The position numbers and the translations under genes were made by a program. This document shows, in pieces, positions 51,154 to 59,520 of a stretch of DNA of 64,000 nt; positions within the stretch are counted from its first letter, which is position 1, and every line of letters starts with the position of its first letter. The DNA is taken from NCBI RefSeq assembly GCF_042646065.1, contig NZ_JBHRTA010000061.1:110633-174632 (forward strand), in the 5' to 3' direction. This stretch comes from Parapedobacter deserti (GTDB lineage: Bacteria; Bacteroidota; Bacteroidia; Sphingobacteriales; Sphingobacteriaceae). The notes beneath the pieces were generated by a model. The model made no database searches. It had not been told where the DNA came from and saw only the letters and a program-made list of their open reading frames with translations.

Positions 51154-52719
51154 ATGAACAAAACCATTGGAATGTGCTTGGCAATATTGTTGCCACTTGC
51201 CTACGGCTGTACCGGAAACAGGCCGGCGGATAAGCAGGACGAACAGATGACCATTATCAACCCTGTATTGCCCGGAGATCATCCAGACCCCACGGTAATT
51301 AAAATCGGCGACACATACTGGGCATCAGCCACTTCAAACGAATGGGCGCCGCTGTTCCCGATTTACAAGTCCAATGATTTGGTCAACTGGGAACAGGTTT
51401 CCTATGCATTTGCCGATCTGCCCGAATGGGCAAGGAACAATTTCTGGGCACCCGAGTTGGCTTATGACGAGGAACAGGGCAAGGTGTACCTGTACTATAC
51501 CGCTCGCGATAAATCGACCGGACGCCTGGCCGTGGCCGTGGCCAGCGCCCCGGCTCCCGAAGGACCGTATACCGATCATGGGCCGCTGATAAGTCAGGAA
51601 TTGGGTTCTATAGATGCATATGAAGTGAAAGACGAGGACGGCAAAATCTATTTGCTATGGAAGGAGGATGGCAATAGCAAAGGTCAACCCACTCCGATGT
51701 GGGCGCAGGAGATCAATCCGGAAAGAACGGAACTGCAGGGAGAAATGCATCTGCTTTTTGTAAACGACAGTGAATGGGAAGGTCAGCTGGTAGAGGGAAT
51801 CAGCGTGTTCAGGCACAACGATTACTACTATGCTACCTATTCAGCGGGAGCTTGCTGCGAGGTGACCTGCAATTACAAAACTGGAGTAGCGCGGGCCAAG
51901 CATATACTGGGGCCGTGGGAAAAATATGAACGTAACCCCGTATTGGTTGATAATGATCATTGGAAGTGTGCCGGCCACGGGACTGTGGTGGAGCGCGGAG
52001 GCGACTTCTATTACCTGTACCATGCGTACAACCAGGCGGGAAGTGTGTATGTAGGCCGGGAAGGCGTTCTGGAAAAGATCAACTGGACAGCTGATGGCTG
52101 GCCGGTGTTTGCCAACGACGCAACCTACAATCGCGACGTTGCCTCAGTAGATTATACTGATCGTTTTGAGTCGCTGAACCCTGTTTGGCGTTGGCGGGTA
52201 AACCAACCGGTGGAATACCGCGTAGGGGCGGATGGCCTGTTTTTGACGGCATCTGAGGCTAACGATGGCATCGGCACCCTGCTCGTCCAACCCGTCACCT
52301 CCATCGATTACGAGGTGATGGCGGATATCAACATCGCGAACACCGGTGACGAGGCAGGGGCGTCCGTCGCGATGATCGGTGGGGCAAACAACCGGTTCGG
52401 CGCTCCGATCGCCGGCATCGGGATAGGCGTATTCGGGAAAAAGGTGAAAGTTTGGCGGATCGCGAAAGATGATGTGCAGTACATGGAGGAACTTGATATT
52501 GACGGGACGGGAGACACCGTGTCCCTCAAAATGGCGGTGTCAGATGGCCATATTGTTGACTTTTCATGGAAAGAGGGGGAAGTATGGAACACGGTGATGG
52601 AAGGGTATGACGCTGCTTCGCTCGTGCCCTGGGGAATGGGATTCCGTGCCGGTGTTGCTGCCCAGGGAAAAGACGGAGGACCGGTCAATATCACGAAATT
52701 TGAAATCAAGAACAGGTAA
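51154..52719 (+). CDS. GH43-like glycoside hydrolase with C-terminal beta-sandwich
   Basis: 521 aa from ATG at 51154 (the upstream frame overlaps the dehydrogenase gene). Signal MNKTIGMCLAILLPLAYGCT with lipobox, so likely a lipoprotein. The five-bladed propeller opens PVLPGDHPDPTVIKIGDTYW (general base D), then GSIDAYEVKDEDGKIYLLWK (pKa-modulating D) and EWEGQLVEGISVF (general acid E). Residues about 355-521 form a jelly-roll accessory domain. GH43 enzymes usually cut arabinan or xylan side chains; exact substrate not known. The next gene starts 12 bp downstream. Confidence 0.9.
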   Translation: MNKTIGMCLAILLPLAYGCTGNRPADKQDEQMTIINPVLPGDHPDPTVIKIGDTYWASATSNEWAPLFPIYKSNDLVNWEQVSYAFADLPEWARNNFWAPELAYDEEQGKVYLYYTARDKSTGRLAVAVASAPAPEGPYTDHGPLISQELGSIDAYEVKDEDGKIYLLWKEDGNSKGQPTPMWAQEINPERTELQGEMHLLFVNDSEWEGQLVEGISVFRHNDYYYATYSAGACCEVTCNYKTGVARAKHILGPWEKYERNPVLVDNDHWKCAGHGTVVERGGDFYYLYHAYNQAGSVYVGREGVLEKINWTADGWPVFANDATYNRDVASVDYTDRFESLNPVWRWRVNQPVEYRVGADGLFLTASEANDGIGTLLVQPVTSIDYEVMADINIANTGDEAGASVAMIGGANNRFGAPIAGIGIGVFGKKVKVWRIAKDDVQYMEELDIDGTGDTVSLKMAVSDGHIVDFSWKEGEVWNTVMEGYDAASLVPWGMGFRAGVAAQGKDGGPVNITKFEIKNR

Positions 52720-52731
52720 AGGAGGTCAATC

Positions 52732-53826
52732 GTGGCAGGAATGAAAGCTGTCGTATGCCTGGTGCTTAGCGTTCTTCTCGGCACAGCAGTCTGTGCACAG
52801 GAATCCTCAAACCCGAATTGGATCCGACCGGATCATCGTAGCAGCGATCCGGTTTGGGGCGCTAAGAATGGCATTGTTTTCAGCCTTTGGCCCTACGGTG
52901 TGGAAAATTCCGGAAACCGCTATGGTGGTGGGCCGAGGGGTTTGATCCGCGTAGGCTATGAAAGCGGAGGAGAAGTACACATGATAAACTTCCTGGCCAT
53001 TGAACCGGTGGTGGATGGGAAAATGGAGTTCAGTGAGATTTCGCCCTCTGTGGTAGACGGCGTATGGGGGAAACTGCTTTGGGCCGGAGATACGCCTACA
53101 CCGGGTCCGTATCATCCTTCAGCGAAGACGCGGGGAACCATCAGTCGCATCGGTGAGGGTGCCGGTGCGGCGGAAGAACTGGCGGTTTTTGTGTTTATGG
53201 AGCGCTTCGCCAACGGCGCAGCGCCCTACCTGCGGCTGTCGATCCGCAGCGACCGGCCTGAGGAGCTGTGTGTGCAGGTGTTTCACCACGATCAAAGCGC
53301 ACTCATGGATCGCTGCGCAATAACGGCGACTATGGGCAACTACCCCAGACTGAGGCGGCTCCACTTAAAAAATGGGGTAATCCGATCTGAGCAGCTCTAT
53401 GCCGGATTCGACGGGATCGATTTCATTGAAAAGGAGAGCTTTCCCGGCAGTGAAATGCTGGAAGACAAAGCTGGTAACCGATGGGTATTTGCTACGGGCA
53501 ATGAGCCGATAGCGCAACTACTCGCCTGGCCGGAGGATTCGCTGGCCAAGACCAAGTTGAATTGGAAATACCGGACACCGTTCAAACTGACCCAGTACTG
53601 GAAAAAAGAGAAAGGTGATGTTGACCCCTCGCTGGTCGTGCGGGTTAACGGCAGAGCCCGGTATTGGAGCGGCGGAAGTAGGGATACGTCGCACTATATG
53701 CCGATTCCAGGAGGCCCGTCATTCGAAAACTTCGAACTGCGTGAAAAATATGTCGCTGGCCAGAAGTTCTATTACGGTTTAACTAAAAGAACGCCGGAAG
53801 AGATCATAAAGGCGGATTCCCTTTAA
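52732..53826 (+). CDS. Hypothetical secreted protein, 364 aa, co-transcribed with the GH43-like gene
   Basis: A GTG start at 52732 is chosen because AAAGGAGG overlaps the previous stop and is six bases before it; the ATG at 52741 is 15 bases away. Signal MKAVVCLVLSVLLGTAVCAQ. The mature part (NPNWIRPDHRSSDPVWGAKN, GIVFSLWPYGVENSGNRYGG) has no motif I can name, but the compact aromatic/glycine pattern is like carbohydrate-binding secreted proteins. Position behind GH43 suggests a glycan role. Confidence 0.7.
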   Translation: MAGMKAVVCLVLSVLLGTAVCAQESSNPNWIRPDHRSSDPVWGAKNGIVFSLWPYGVENSGNRYGGGPRGLIRVGYESGGEVHMINFLAIEPVVDGKMEFSEISPSVVDGVWGKLLWAGDTPTPGPYHPSAKTRGTISRIGEGAGAAEELAVFVFMERFANGAAPYLRLSIRSDRPEELCVQVFHHDQSALMDRCAITATMGNYPRLRRLHLKNGVIRSEQLYAGFDGIDFIEKESFPGSEMLEDKAGNRWVFATGNEPIAQLLAWPEDSLAKTKLNWKYRTPFKLTQYWKKEKGDVDPSLVVRVNGRARYWSGGSRDTSHYMPIPGGPSFENFELREKYVAGQKFYYGLTKRTPEEIIKADSL

Positions 53827-53827
53827 C

Positions 53828-53868
53828 CGCTATCCGTAACCGGTTGTATGCTGCTGTATCGGATAGCG
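53828..53868. repeat. Inverted repeat between the 364-aa and DUF1080 genes
   Basis: CGCTATCCG (53828-53836) and CGGATAGCG (53860-53868), a perfect 9-bp stem with a 23-base loop and no T-run. Could be a weak attenuator or mRNA-stabilising hairpin. Confidence 0.35.
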
Positions 53869-53923
53869 AGCTCAGCTTTCTAAAGGCTTGTTTATATAAC
53901 GCGATTTGGGTAAGTTTGTGATT

Positions 53924-54622
53924 ATGAAGCTATCGTTGATGTTTTTATGCTGGTTCGTTATGGCGGCATATGCTGCTCCCGCGTTTTCGCAGTCTGAAAG
54001 CTTATTCAATGGCAAGGACTTGACAGGCTGGCACATTGATGTGCCGGCAATGGACGGCGGGGCAGACGTAACAAGCCCGTTTATTGTCAGGGACGGCCTT
54101 TTGGTGAGCTTGGGCAATCCGAATGGTCACCTTATAACGGACCGATCATTTAGCGACTACCGCCTGGAGGTCGAATATCGCTTCGCCGGAGAACCCGGCA
54201 ACTGCGGGGTGCTGGTGCATACCTCTACACCCCGCGTCTTGTATGATATGTTTCCCCAGTCAATCGAGGTACAGATGATGCATGAAAATGCAGGTGATTT
54301 CTGGTGTATCGGCGAGGATATCCGTGTGCCCGACATGGAAGAAAGGCGCGGGCCAAAGGCTAACTGGGGCAGTACGGATGGCAAAGAGCGCAGGATCAAG
54401 AATCTTACGGATGGTTCGGAGGCTCCCGTGGGCGAGTGGAACCGTATGAAAATTGAGGTCTTAGACCGGCGTGTCCGCGTGTGGGTGAATGGTGATTTGG
54501 TGAATGACGGCTTTGAGTGTACGGCAAAGGAAGGTCGTATTGCCCTGCAAGCGGAAGGTGCAGAAGTGGAATTCAGGAAGGTGCTGCTGACCCCCATTGA
54601 CCGGCTTTCTTCTATTCGGTAA
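53924..54622 (+). CDS. DUF1080 (3-keto-disaccharide hydrolase-type) secreted protein
   Basis: 232 aa from ATG at 53924; signal MKLSLMFLCWFVMAAYAAPA. LFNGKDLTGWHID is the invariant DUF1080 opening, followed by SDYRLEVEYRF, GNCGVLVHTS, SIEVQMMHENAGDFW and EWNRMKIEVLDRRVRVWVNG. Concanavalin-like fold; relatives hydrolyse 3-keto sugars. It ends the enzyme cluster that begins with the GH43-like gene. Confidence 0.92.
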   Translation: MKLSLMFLCWFVMAAYAAPAFSQSESLFNGKDLTGWHIDVPAMDGGADVTSPFIVRDGLLVSLGNPNGHLITDRSFSDYRLEVEYRFAGEPGNCGVLVHTSTPRVLYDMFPQSIEVQMMHENAGDFWCIGEDIRVPDMEERRGPKANWGSTDGKERRIKNLTDGSEAPVGEWNRMKIEVLDRRVRVWVNGDLVNDGFECTAKEGRIALQAEGAEVEFRKVLLTPIDRLSSIR

Positions 54623-54699
54623 ATCTTTTTTTTTACCATGTTACCTGTGGACAGCGGCGCGGAGATCATGATCAGCTACGATGTAATCCGTGCCGGATA

Positions 54700-55611
54700 T
54701 CAGCTGATAACGCTGTCTGGCGCCTCGGCAGCAACTTGCGCCTTAGGTTTCTGCTGAATGAGATAGACACCGACAAGAATCAGTGCGCCGCCGGCAGCGT
54801 GAGACCACGCGAGCCGCTCACCATCCAGCAGCCCCCACATTACCGCGACAATGGGCATGAGGTAAGTAACCATAGCGGCGAAAATTGCAGACGTGAGCTG
54901 CAGCAACTTGTAGTATAGTATCATGGCCAGCGCCGTGCCGACAAGGCCGAGAATGGCCACGTAAGCTAAGCCTTGCCATTGTGGCGCTGTACCTTCAAAC
55001 GTGGAGAAGAAACCGCTGAATCCAAGAATGAGCAGCGCCGGCCCGAACCAGACGGTAAACACGACAGAAGACAGCTTGAAAGATGGTATGCCCGAAAGGT
55101 GCCTCGTGATAATCAGACCGTTCATTCCGTAAAATGCCGTGGCTAATACTATGAGCAATGAATGGAACGCGTCACTTCGACCGCCGTTTCCACCGTCGCC
55201 AACAAGGACCGCAGCTCCAATAAATCCTATAACGGCTCCAACGACTTGCGACCATCTGCTTTTTATTCCGAAAAATAAGTAGCCGAATAAGAGTATAAAA
55301 ATAGGGACCAGTGAATCCAGAATACCGGCCATGGAACTGCTGACTTTTTCCTGCGCAAGCGGGAACAGAAACATCGGAATGAAATTGCCCATCGCACCGC
55401 CTGCAACCACCCATGGCATAAGTTTTCTGGGAATATGTCTTAAATTGCGGACACCGAAAACGACCAATATGATTCCGGCGGCGCATAGGCGCAACGCGCC
55501 CACCTGTAGGGGAGTGTACACACCGAGGCTTTGCTTAATCAGGATAAAAGAACTGCCCCAAGTCAGGGTAAGGAACCCTAACAAGAGCCATTTTTGATAT
55601 GTCGGACGCAA
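54700..55611 (-). CDS. EamA-family (DMT) transporter
   Basis: 303 aa with ten hydrophobic helices and two EamA repeats: KWLLLGFLTLTWGSSFILIK at the start and ATAFYGMNGLIITRHLSGIP mid-way, closing IVAVMWGLLDGERLAWSHAA, GGALILVGVYLI. Inner-membrane metabolite efflux carrier, substrate unknown. Convergent with the DUF1080 gene. Confidence 0.93.
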   Translation of the reverse strand: MRPTYQKWLLLGFLTLTWGSSFILIKQSLGVYTPLQVGALRLCAAGIILVVFGVRNLRHIPRKLMPWVVAGGAMGNFIPMFLFPLAQEKVSSSMAGILDSLVPIFILLFGYLFFGIKSRWSQVVGAVIGFIGAAVLVGDGGNGGRSDAFHSLLIVLATAFYGMNGLIITRHLSGIPSFKLSSVVFTVWFGPALLILGFSGFFSTFEGTAPQWQGLAYVAILGLVGTALAMILYYKLLQLTSAIFAAMVTYLMPIVAVMWGLLDGERLAWSHAAGGALILVGVYLIQQKPKAQVAAEAPDSVIS

Positions 55612-55671
55612 GAATACTTTTTGGCGAATTTCCGCTTTTCTGCTGAAAATGCCAACTTTAGCGCGAAAAAA

Positions 55672-55914
55672 TTACTCGTCTTTATTCGGCAGATCGTCGG
55701 GCTCCAAATTGCCTGAAGCGGTACCGGCTAAGTCACTCCCGCCGGTATCTGTCTCCCTCACATCATCGGTTTCCCGAATATCGGAGTCTTCGTCTTCGTC
55801 ATGCGTTTTGTGCTTATCAGCAGACGCTGAGCTGTAATTCGCCCGCTCGTTTTCTGCAATCCCGCGCTCGCGCGTTTCCGGATCTGAGGGTTTCTTATGC
55901 TCTTGATTTTCCAT
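55672..55914 (-). CDS. Acidic, disordered hypothetical protein, 80 aa
   Basis: Composed of E, D, K, S, T and few hydrophobic residues (KTHDEDEDSDIRETDDVRET). No fold, signal or motif. Similar low-complexity acidic proteins are common near stress genes in Sphingobacteriaceae. The reading frame and start context are plausible, but evidence is limited. Confidence 0.5.
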   Translation of the reverse strand: MENQEHKKPSDPETRERGIAENERANYSSASADKHKTHDEDEDSDIRETDDVRETDTGGSDLAGTASGNLEPDDLPNKDE

Positions 55915-56017
55915 ATCTACTTCTATTCGTTTATCAGAAACAACAGCGCGGAAAATGAAAAGTTTGAAAAAGGCAACAGCAAAAGGACGGAGTTAAACGC
56001 GTCCTTTTGCATAGTTG

Positions 56018-56962
56018 TCACTTAGTACGGAGGTATACGTTTCGATAAGTGGATTTGAGAATCAGGTTGGTGCCGCCACCATTGATCGTGCCTTCTATGT
56101 TTTCCGGTTCGCTCCCGCCGGCGGCAAACCCTCTGATTGAAATAGCGCCCAAAGCAGATAAGCTGTCTGACAAAATCACCGCTCCACGCCCCCCGCCGAC
56201 ATTTACAGCAAGGCGCTCCCCATTTACCGGAATATATACGTTACGGACGGAAGGTTTTGCATCAGCGCTGGTTATCCCAACATCATCGCGTCCGTCTTCT
56301 TTTGGCGTAATGGAAATATCTAGCTCATCAGCCGCATAAAGCTTGCCATAACTGGTACCCAATGTGAGATTGGCCTTAGTGGCCTTAGGAATTGCTACGT
56401 CGACGTGCCCGTATACCGAGATGATGGAGATGGGCCCCTTTATATCATTTGCAAAGGATGCCTCGACGTCCCGGTAAACCGTCTTTACGTTCATGGGGCC
56501 ACTGTTGTTTTCAAGGATGATCCCATTATAGCTCGTGGAAACTTCAAGCTCTCCTTTTATATTTTTGATATGAAGGGTGTCTACAAATATTGACTTTTCA
56601 TTGTTGAATGTCACGTTCATCCGGTTGGGTACCTTGATTTTCAGCACATCGTTGCGCCTGCTGTTGCCCACGAGGTTTACCTCAACATGCTGACCTTTGT
56701 CGGTCACACTGATGCCGAGGCCGGTGTTGTCTTTGTAGCCCAAACTGCTAAGCGCTTGTAGCCCTTTCGCCCGCTCGTCTTCTTCTTCCGGCGCACGCTG
56801 GCTAGAAAAGATGATTTCGTTACCCTCATAGCCTTCGATAATGGCTCCCGTCAGGTTAAGACGTAACGTACCCGTATTTTTCTTAATGCTGTATTCCTTT
56901 TGCGCCCATGCTGAGAAGCACAGGGAGAGAAAGAGTGCCAAGGTGATAGTCTGCTTTTTCAT
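56018..56962 (-). CDS. DUF4097-family beta-helix protein, third gene of the sigma/HEAT operon
   Basis: 314 aa. Signal MKKQTITLALFLSLCFSAWA. Repeating beta pattern (LEVSTSYNGIILENNSGPMN, VKTVYRDVEASFAN, ISIISVYGHVDVAIPKATKA) matches the DUF4097 right-handed beta-helix often coded with a HEAT-repeat membrane protein and an ECF sigma. It ends LKSTYRNVYLRTK. Secreted or periplasmic; the target is unknown. Confidence 0.85.
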   Translation of the reverse strand: MKKQTITLALFLSLCFSAWAQKEYSIKKNTGTLRLNLTGAIIEGYEGNEIIFSSQRAPEEEDERAKGLQALSSLGYKDNTGLGISVTDKGQHVEVNLVGNSRRNDVLKIKVPNRMNVTFNNEKSIFVDTLHIKNIKGELEVSTSYNGIILENNSGPMNVKTVYRDVEASFANDIKGPISIISVYGHVDVAIPKATKANLTLGTSYGKLYAADELDISITPKEDGRDDVGITSADAKPSVRNVYIPVNGERLAVNVGGGRGAVILSDSLSALGAISIRGFAAGGSEPENIEGTINGGGTNLILKSTYRNVYLRTK

Positions 56963-57008
56963 GTGATTTTGTTTTTATTGTTGATGTTATATATGCGTAA
57001 AACGGATC

Positions 57009-57818
57009 TTACAGCTTGTTTTGCCGCAGCAAGACGGCGTAGGCCTCGTCTTTTACCGCAGCGAATGTGTACGGATCCCGAACCAGTGCAAAAAGTGTTT
57101 CTTCAACATCCATATTGTCCAGTTGTCCGATTATTTTGACTAACCCGAGCTGCACCAACGGGTCATCCTGTGTGGTGAGTGATACGGTGAAAATATGGGC
57201 GACCTTTGGCTCATGCAGGTGCTGGCTGAGCACATCCAATGCAGCCAAGCGGACATTGGTGTTGTTGTCGCGATTCATCGTCTCGGCAAGCAGTGCCACC
57301 AGCTGATCGTCCATGCGGCGCGATTGCTCGATTTCGAGTATGGCAGCCAGCCGTTTGCTCGCTGAACTGCTGTCTGCAAGCCGGGATGCTAACGGTGAGG
57401 GCTGTGCTGCCAGGCGCTCAGTAGCCGCAGTTCGAACGGTGCTCTTCTTCTGTACGGGCTCTTCTTGAGCCGCAGGGCGGGCTTCCGCTTGTTCGGCCGC
57501 AAGGGGTACCACAGTAGGCGTGTCTTTGAGGATGACCTGTTGCGTAGGTTGCTGGGCCGGCTGTTGAGCTAAGCGTGGCTCGCTGAGGGTGTTAACATCG
57601 CTGCGATCAAGCAGCCAATATACGCACAGCAGGCCCAATAGCAGCGATGCTGCAGCCAGCCACTTAGCGCCTGTGTATCGCTGGAAGTATCCTCTCTTCA
57701 CGGGTGGAGGGGTGGGGTTGAGCTGTGACCTCAGGCGGTCCAACACCAAGTCTGATGGTTCCAGATGATCGAATTCATCCCGGTGTTTTTGTATGAATTT
57801 TTTTATCGGATCGTTCAT
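57009..57818 (-). CDS. Membrane-anchored HEAT-repeat protein, probable anti-sigma factor
   Basis: 269 aa. An N-terminal cytoplasmic segment (MNDPIKKFIQKHRDEFDHLE) precedes one helix (KWLAAASLLLGLLCVYWLLD) and a linker rich in A, Q and P. The periplasmic end is HEAT-like (NTNVRLAALDVLSQHLHEPK, DPLVQLGLVKIIGQLDNMDV, DPYTFAAVKDEAYAVLLRQN). The ATG overlaps the sigma gene stop by four bases. Position and architecture make it the cognate regulator of the sigma factor; not a classical zinc anti-sigma. Confidence 0.8.
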   Translation of the reverse strand: MNDPIKKFIQKHRDEFDHLEPSDLVLDRLRSQLNPTPPPVKRGYFQRYTGAKWLAAASLLLGLLCVYWLLDRSDVNTLSEPRLAQQPAQQPTQQVILKDTPTVVPLAAEQAEARPAAQEEPVQKKSTVRTAATERLAAQPSPLASRLADSSSASKRLAAILEIEQSRRMDDQLVALLAETMNRDNNTNVRLAALDVLSQHLHEPKVAHIFTVSLTTQDDPLVQLGLVKIIGQLDNMDVEETLFALVRDPYTFAAVKDEAYAVLLRQNKL

Positions 57819-58372
57819 GATAATGTCTTGTCTTTTAGCACTTGAATCACTTTTTTCTTGGCACGGTGATACTGCGAGCGCACTGTCGTATGCGAAATAC
57901 CGAGCATCTTGCCAATTTCCTCTTGAGGAATGTCTTCAAAAAGGTAGAGACTTAAAATCGTTCTGTAACCGGACGGCAGTTGTTCGATGGCCCGTCGTAC
58001 ATCCGCTACCTTGCAATCAAACAGCGCTTCTTCTTTTTCATCGTAGTTTTCTTCATCAGCTACATCAAATGTTCCCGTCTCGTAGAAGCGGATTTTTCGT
58101 TTCCGCAGATAGGTGATCGAACGGTTGAGTGCTATCCGGTTCACCCAAGCGCCGAAGCTCGCCGCGTTCTGCAAACGGTGAATATCCGAAAAAGCATGGT
58201 AAAATGACTCCTGCAGGATATCTTCCGCTTCGGCCGTATGCGAAATAATGCGACATATGGAATTATACACGGTCTTTGCATACTTGTTGTACAAGCCCGT
58301 GAAGCCCATTTCATGCCCCGCACGGCACAAGGCAATCAGTTCAGTTTCGTCATTCTTCCCTAATGGTCGCAA
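57815..58372 (-). CDS. ECF sigma factor of the HEAT/DUF4097 operon
   Basis: 185 aa. Region 2: AKTVYNSICRIISHTAEAED and ILQESFYHAFSDI. Region 4: IEQLPSGYRTILSLYLFEDI, PQEEIGKMLGISHTTVRSQY. The first usable start is TTG at 58372; an in-frame TAG lies two codons upstream and no ATG begins at the family N-terminus. The 58373-58501 gap behind shows no gene. Likely controls an envelope-stress or T9SS-linked unit. Confidence 0.88.
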   Translation of the reverse strand: MRPLGKNDETELIALCRAGHEMGFTGLYNKYAKTVYNSICRIISHTAEAEDILQESFYHAFSDIHRLQNAASFGAWVNRIALNRSITYLRKRKIRFYETGTFDVADEENYDEKEEALFDCKVADVRRAIEQLPSGYRTILSLYLFEDIPQEEIGKMLGISHTTVRSQYHRAKKKVIQVLKDKTLS

Positions 58373-58501
58373 TGTCTATCTTTTATGATTCACTGTTTAG
58401 TCGTCAATTGTTTATTAATGTTGCACGGGAAAATGCCCATTGAAATAAAGATTTGTTAAAATACCTATTTTATACCCGACGCTTCGGTTGAAGCAATCGC
58501 G

Positions 58502-59515
58502 CTAAAAGTAACACTTTATGCGGTCGAGCGGGCGGCCGAGCGTAAGGCCGAGCGTTACTTCATGCGATCCGTTTTGCAGGCCGTTGAGGCGGCTCAGCAT
58601 ATAATCATATGAATATCCGATTCGGAGCCGATCGGTCGCGAATACCTGAACAACAGCGGAGACCGAGTTTAGTCCACGTAGGCGGTCGCCCGTAAACCGC
58701 TCGTAATTCCTGCGAAATGCCGAAACCCCCGAACGTATACCTCCCCCCAACCAAAGGCGGTCGCCAAGGATGGCCATTACGTTTAGATCGAGACTGGGCG
58801 GGCCCATGAGATCATCCTTATACAAAATGCTGGGCCGTAACTTGGTGTATTCGTCAATATCGATGAGCATGCCGCCAATTACGTAGAGGTGCTGCCTGCG
58901 CCTGATGCGGTCAATCGTGGTGTGATCCCAGCGGAAAAGGTTGTCTGCGCTTTTTCCCGATAGTAGGTCCATGATCGCGGCCCCGGCATACCACTTGGCG
59001 CTGTGGTAGTAAACACCAAAGCGTATATCCGGCACAAAGTTGCTGATTTTACCGGGAGGAAGTACGCCGTCTCCGTCGTCCAACACTACTATTTTAGTGC
59101 CATCAAGGCTGTATTGGGTAATACCTGCACCGACACCAAAACTGAGACGTTGGGTGTCTTCACGGTCCAAGCGCAAGCGGTAAGCGTAGTTGAGGTAAGC
59201 CGATGTAGTGGTCTGCGGGCCGATCTGGTCGGCCATGATCTGTACCCCGCCACCATGGCGCCTGGCGCCATACAGGTCGAGCAAACCATCTAGCGATAGT
59301 AGGCCTGTTTGCGGAGCGCCTTCCAAATCCACCCATTGGCTTCGCAGGCCCAATTGGGCAAACAGTTCTTCCTTATACCCAGCGTATGCGGGATTGACGC
59401 TCATTGAATTGAATATATATTGCGTAAACTGGATGTTCTGCTGAGCCTGTACCGGGACTATTAGCCCGAGTGCGGCCAGCAGAAATACGACTATCCAAGT
59501 TTTCTTCATTGCCAT
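58502..59515 (-). CDS. PorP/SprF-family type IX secretion outer-membrane protein
   Basis: 337 aa from ATG at 59515; the frame is open further, but that overlaps the upstream gene. Signal MKKTWIVVFLLAALGLIVPV. QNIQFTQYIFNSMSVNPAYA is the PorP/SprF opening (QFTQY..N....NPAYAG), with VDLEGAPQTGLLSLDG and barrel repeats to the end. These partner proteins help anchor or export T9SS type B adhesins, exactly those encoded just upstream. Confidence 0.92.
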   Translation of the reverse strand: MAMKKTWIVVFLLAALGLIVPVQAQQNIQFTQYIFNSMSVNPAYAGYKEELFAQLGLRSQWVDLEGAPQTGLLSLDGLLDLYGARRHGGGVQIMADQIGPQTTTSAYLNYAYRLRLDREDTQRLSFGVGAGITQYSLDGTKIVVLDDGDGVLPPGKISNFVPDIRFGVYYHSAKWYAGAAIMDLLSGKSADNLFRWDHTTIDRIRRRQHLYVIGGMLIDIDEYTKLRPSILYKDDLMGPPSLDLNVMAILGDRLWLGGGIRSGVSAFRRNYERFTGDRLRGLNSVSAVVQVFATDRLRIGYSYDYMLSRLNGLQNGSHEVTLGLTLGRPLDRIKCYF

Positions 59516-59520
59516 GGTTA

